A stretch of DNA of 7,053 nucleotides from Clostridia bacterium. GTDB lineage: Bacteria; Bacillota; Clostridia; Oscillospirales; CAG-272. Positions 5,971 to 7,053 of this stretch are shown here, one piece after another. The stretch is taken from NCBI GenBank assembly GCA_900768535.1, contig CAAGDE010000049.1, positions 1 to 7,053 on the forward strand. Reading direction: 5' to 3'. How positions within the stretch are numbered: position 1 is the stretch's first letter; each line of letters starts with the position of its first letter. The notes below the pieces were generated by a model that worked only from the letters and a program-made list of their open reading frames with translations, was not told where the DNA came from and did not search any database. A program made the translations under genes and the position numbers.

Positions 5971-6930
5971 ATGCCGGATTCCGAATGCAGGCGTCCTGTG
6001 GGACTGCACAAGATCGCGCTTGCGGCACTTTTTACGGTCGGGAACACGCTCATCCGGTTTCCGTGGCGGGTCGGCGGGGCGGAGATGCCGGTGCTGTTCC
6101 TGCTGTTCGCCGCCGGTACGCTGATTCCGGCAGTGCTGTTCTATCCGCTCCTGCGCCGGCTGTTCCGGTCGGCACTCTCCCGCCGCCGGGGACGGCTTCT
6201 GCTCTCTGTGGCGCTGTCGGTTCTGCTTGGGCTTTACGCGCTTCTGGCGGCGGCGGAATGTATGCGCGATTACCTGTCGTTCGCCTTTGATACCGTCCTC
6301 ACCGGCGGCGCAAAATGGCTTCTCTGCCTGCTGTTCCTCGGCTGTGCGGTCTGGCTGTGCGGGGTGGGGGATCGCGGCACGGATATCTTCGCGCTGGTGG
6401 GCTTTGTTTCGGTGACGGTATGCGTGATTGCGCTGTTTCTGTTCGGCATTCCCGACTACCGCCCGGAAAATCTGACGTTCCGTCTGCCCGATGATCCCGT
6501 CTCTCTTCTGCCGGTTCTGCTTTCCCTTTGGCGGGAGACGCTCCTGCCGCTGGTTCTGCTCTCGGCGTATTTTGCGCTGGTTCTGCCCCGGCGCGGGGAA
6601 CGGGCGCTGGTGATCGGAACCGCCGCCGGGTGCGGCATTCTGGCGCTCTGCGTTCTGCAAACGCTCCTGACCTTCGGACCGGCGCTGGCGGCGCGCTATG
6701 CGTACCCTTACGCATGGGCGGTGCGCATCATCTCGGTGGGACCGTATTTCTTCCGCCTGGAGGGCTTTTCCTATCTGCCGGACTATCTTGCCTGCCTGAC
6801 GCGGAGCGCGCTTTCCCTGGCGGTCATCCGCCGTCTGTGGGGGCGCTTCTTTCCCCGTAAAACCCGCGCCGTCCGTCCTGCCCTTTTCATCACGCTGTCG
6901 CTCATCCTCCTGTTTCTGCTCTACCATTGA
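5971..6930 (+). CDS. Spore germination protein, GerB family permease subunit (GerAB/GerKB-like)
   Basis: A 319-residue, highly hydrophobic protein of the spore permease family (PF03845, APC superfamily), whose B subunits bind the nutrient germinant in the membrane. Helices are visible near 12-30, 38-60, 77-96, 115-131, 138-160, 178-204, 212-236, 268-287 and 302-317, about nine or ten in all. The family-typical segment with VRIISVGPYFFRLEGF (251-266, ending in an R-L-E triplet) is present. Family members are usually about 360 residues, so this one is somewhat short, mainly through compact loops; no helix is obviously lost. It is the last gene of the A-C-B operon, starts 3 bp after the GerC-type stop, and is followed after 25 bases by the right repeat copy. 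Confidence 0.9.
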   Translation: MPDSECRRPVGLHKIALAALFTVGNTLIRFPWRVGGAEMPVLFLLFAAGTLIPAVLFYPLLRRLFRSALSRRRGRLLLSVALSVLLGLYALLAAAECMRDYLSFAFDTVLTGGAKWLLCLLFLGCAVWLCGVGDRGTDIFALVGFVSVTVCVIALFLFGIPDYRPENLTFRLPDDPVSLLPVLLSLWRETLLPLVLLSAYFALVLPRRGERALVIGTAAGCGILALCVLQTLLTFGPALAARYAYPYAWAVRIISVGPYFFRLEGFSYLPDYLACLTRSALSLAVIRRLWGRFFPRKTRAVRPALFITLSLILLFLLYH

Positions 6931-6955
6931 CCGCTTTTCCGTGCTTCGTGGGGGA
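6931..6955 (+). other. Spacer between the ger operon and the right repeat
   Basis: Together with the first repeat bases, CTTTTCC (6934-6940) can pair with GGGAAAG (6952-6958, one G-T wobble) around an 11-base loop. No T-tract follows. This spacer has no counterpart in the left copy, where the repeat starts one base after the stop codon. Confidence 0.35.
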
Positions 6956-7053
6956 AAGACCTTGGGGCTCTGCCCCAAACCCCGCCTAAACCTTTCTTAG
7001 AAGAAAGGTTTAGGAATCCAAAGAATTTCACTGAGAAGGGCATACCCCCGACC
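6956..7053 (+). repeat. 98-bp inverted repeat, right copy (downstream of the ger operon)
   Basis: Exact reverse complement of 21-118. Read on the plus strand, it leaves the ger operon in the same orientation as the left copy leaves the exporter operon. It reaches the last base of the window, so its outer boundary is not seen. Its hairpins lie at 6962-6978 and 6985-7014. Confidence 0.95.
6962..7014 (+). terminator. Tandem hairpins after the ger operon, possible terminator
   Basis: TTGGGGC/GCCCCAA (6962-6978) is followed by the perfect 14-bp palindrome with arms at 6985-6998 and 7001-7014. The sequence after the second stem is A-rich, without a T-run, so factor-independent termination is uncertain. 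The near-symmetric structure could act in both directions. Confidence 0.5.

Noticed and set aside
5278..6978. A 566-codon minus-strand frame opposite the GerC and GerB genes, starting inside the right repeat
   Set aside because: Same Arg/Gln/Lys-rich low-complexity character; antisense to membrane proteins, whose hydrophobic codons read as polar in reverse complement. No credible ribosome binding site was found.

Overview
The window carries two divergently transcribed operons, bracketed by two perfectly identical inverted copies of a 98-bp non-coding repeat. Base composition is GC-rich. A sporulation-type germinant receptor, strong AGGAGG-type ribosome binding sites and a repeat built from GGGGC/GCCCC and AAACCTTTCTT stems together suggest an endospore-forming Firmicute. 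I lean towards a high-GC clostridial lineage of the Oscillospiraceae/Ruminococcaceae kind. The taxonomy is inference; no marker gene is present.

Layout. 1-20: short flank, nothing recognisable. 21-118: left copy of the repeat. 120-3634, minus strand: two-gene operon for a heterodimeric ABC exporter of the TM287/TM288, BmrC/BmrD, LmrC/LmrD type. The promoter-proximal subunit (1901-3634, TTG start) has the degenerate ATPase residues, and the distal subunit (120-1904) has the consensus residues; the genes overlap by 4 bp (ATGA). 3635-3863: divergent intergenic region with a vegetative-looking TATAAT box facing the exporter and a good sigma-G-like promoter facing the other way. 3864-6930, plus strand: a tricistronic gerA-type germinant receptor operon in the order A-C-B. 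GerA-type subunit (3864-5348), GerC-type lipoprotein (5338-5967, GTG start, only 209 residues) and GerB-type permease subunit (5971-6930) are packed with an 11-bp overlap and a 3-bp gap. 6956-7053: right copy of the repeat, running to the window edge.

How the parts work together. The ABC pair would form one inner-membrane exporter with one catalytic and one non-catalytic ATP site, likely made in vegetative cells. The Ger proteins would be made in the forespore and assemble in the spore inner membrane, where the B subunit senses germinant and the A subunit is the probable ion-channel component. The two operons share a control region but look regulated separately.

Most worth a second look: (1) the identical 98-bp inverted repeats, each immediately downstream of one operon and in the same orientation relative to its transcription; (2) the GerC subunit, which lacks the whole C-terminal domain, with the GerB gene starting where that domain should be encoded; (3) the sigma-G-like promoter. 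No transposase, CRISPR, tRNA or rRNA was seen, and I saw no convincing wholly new system.
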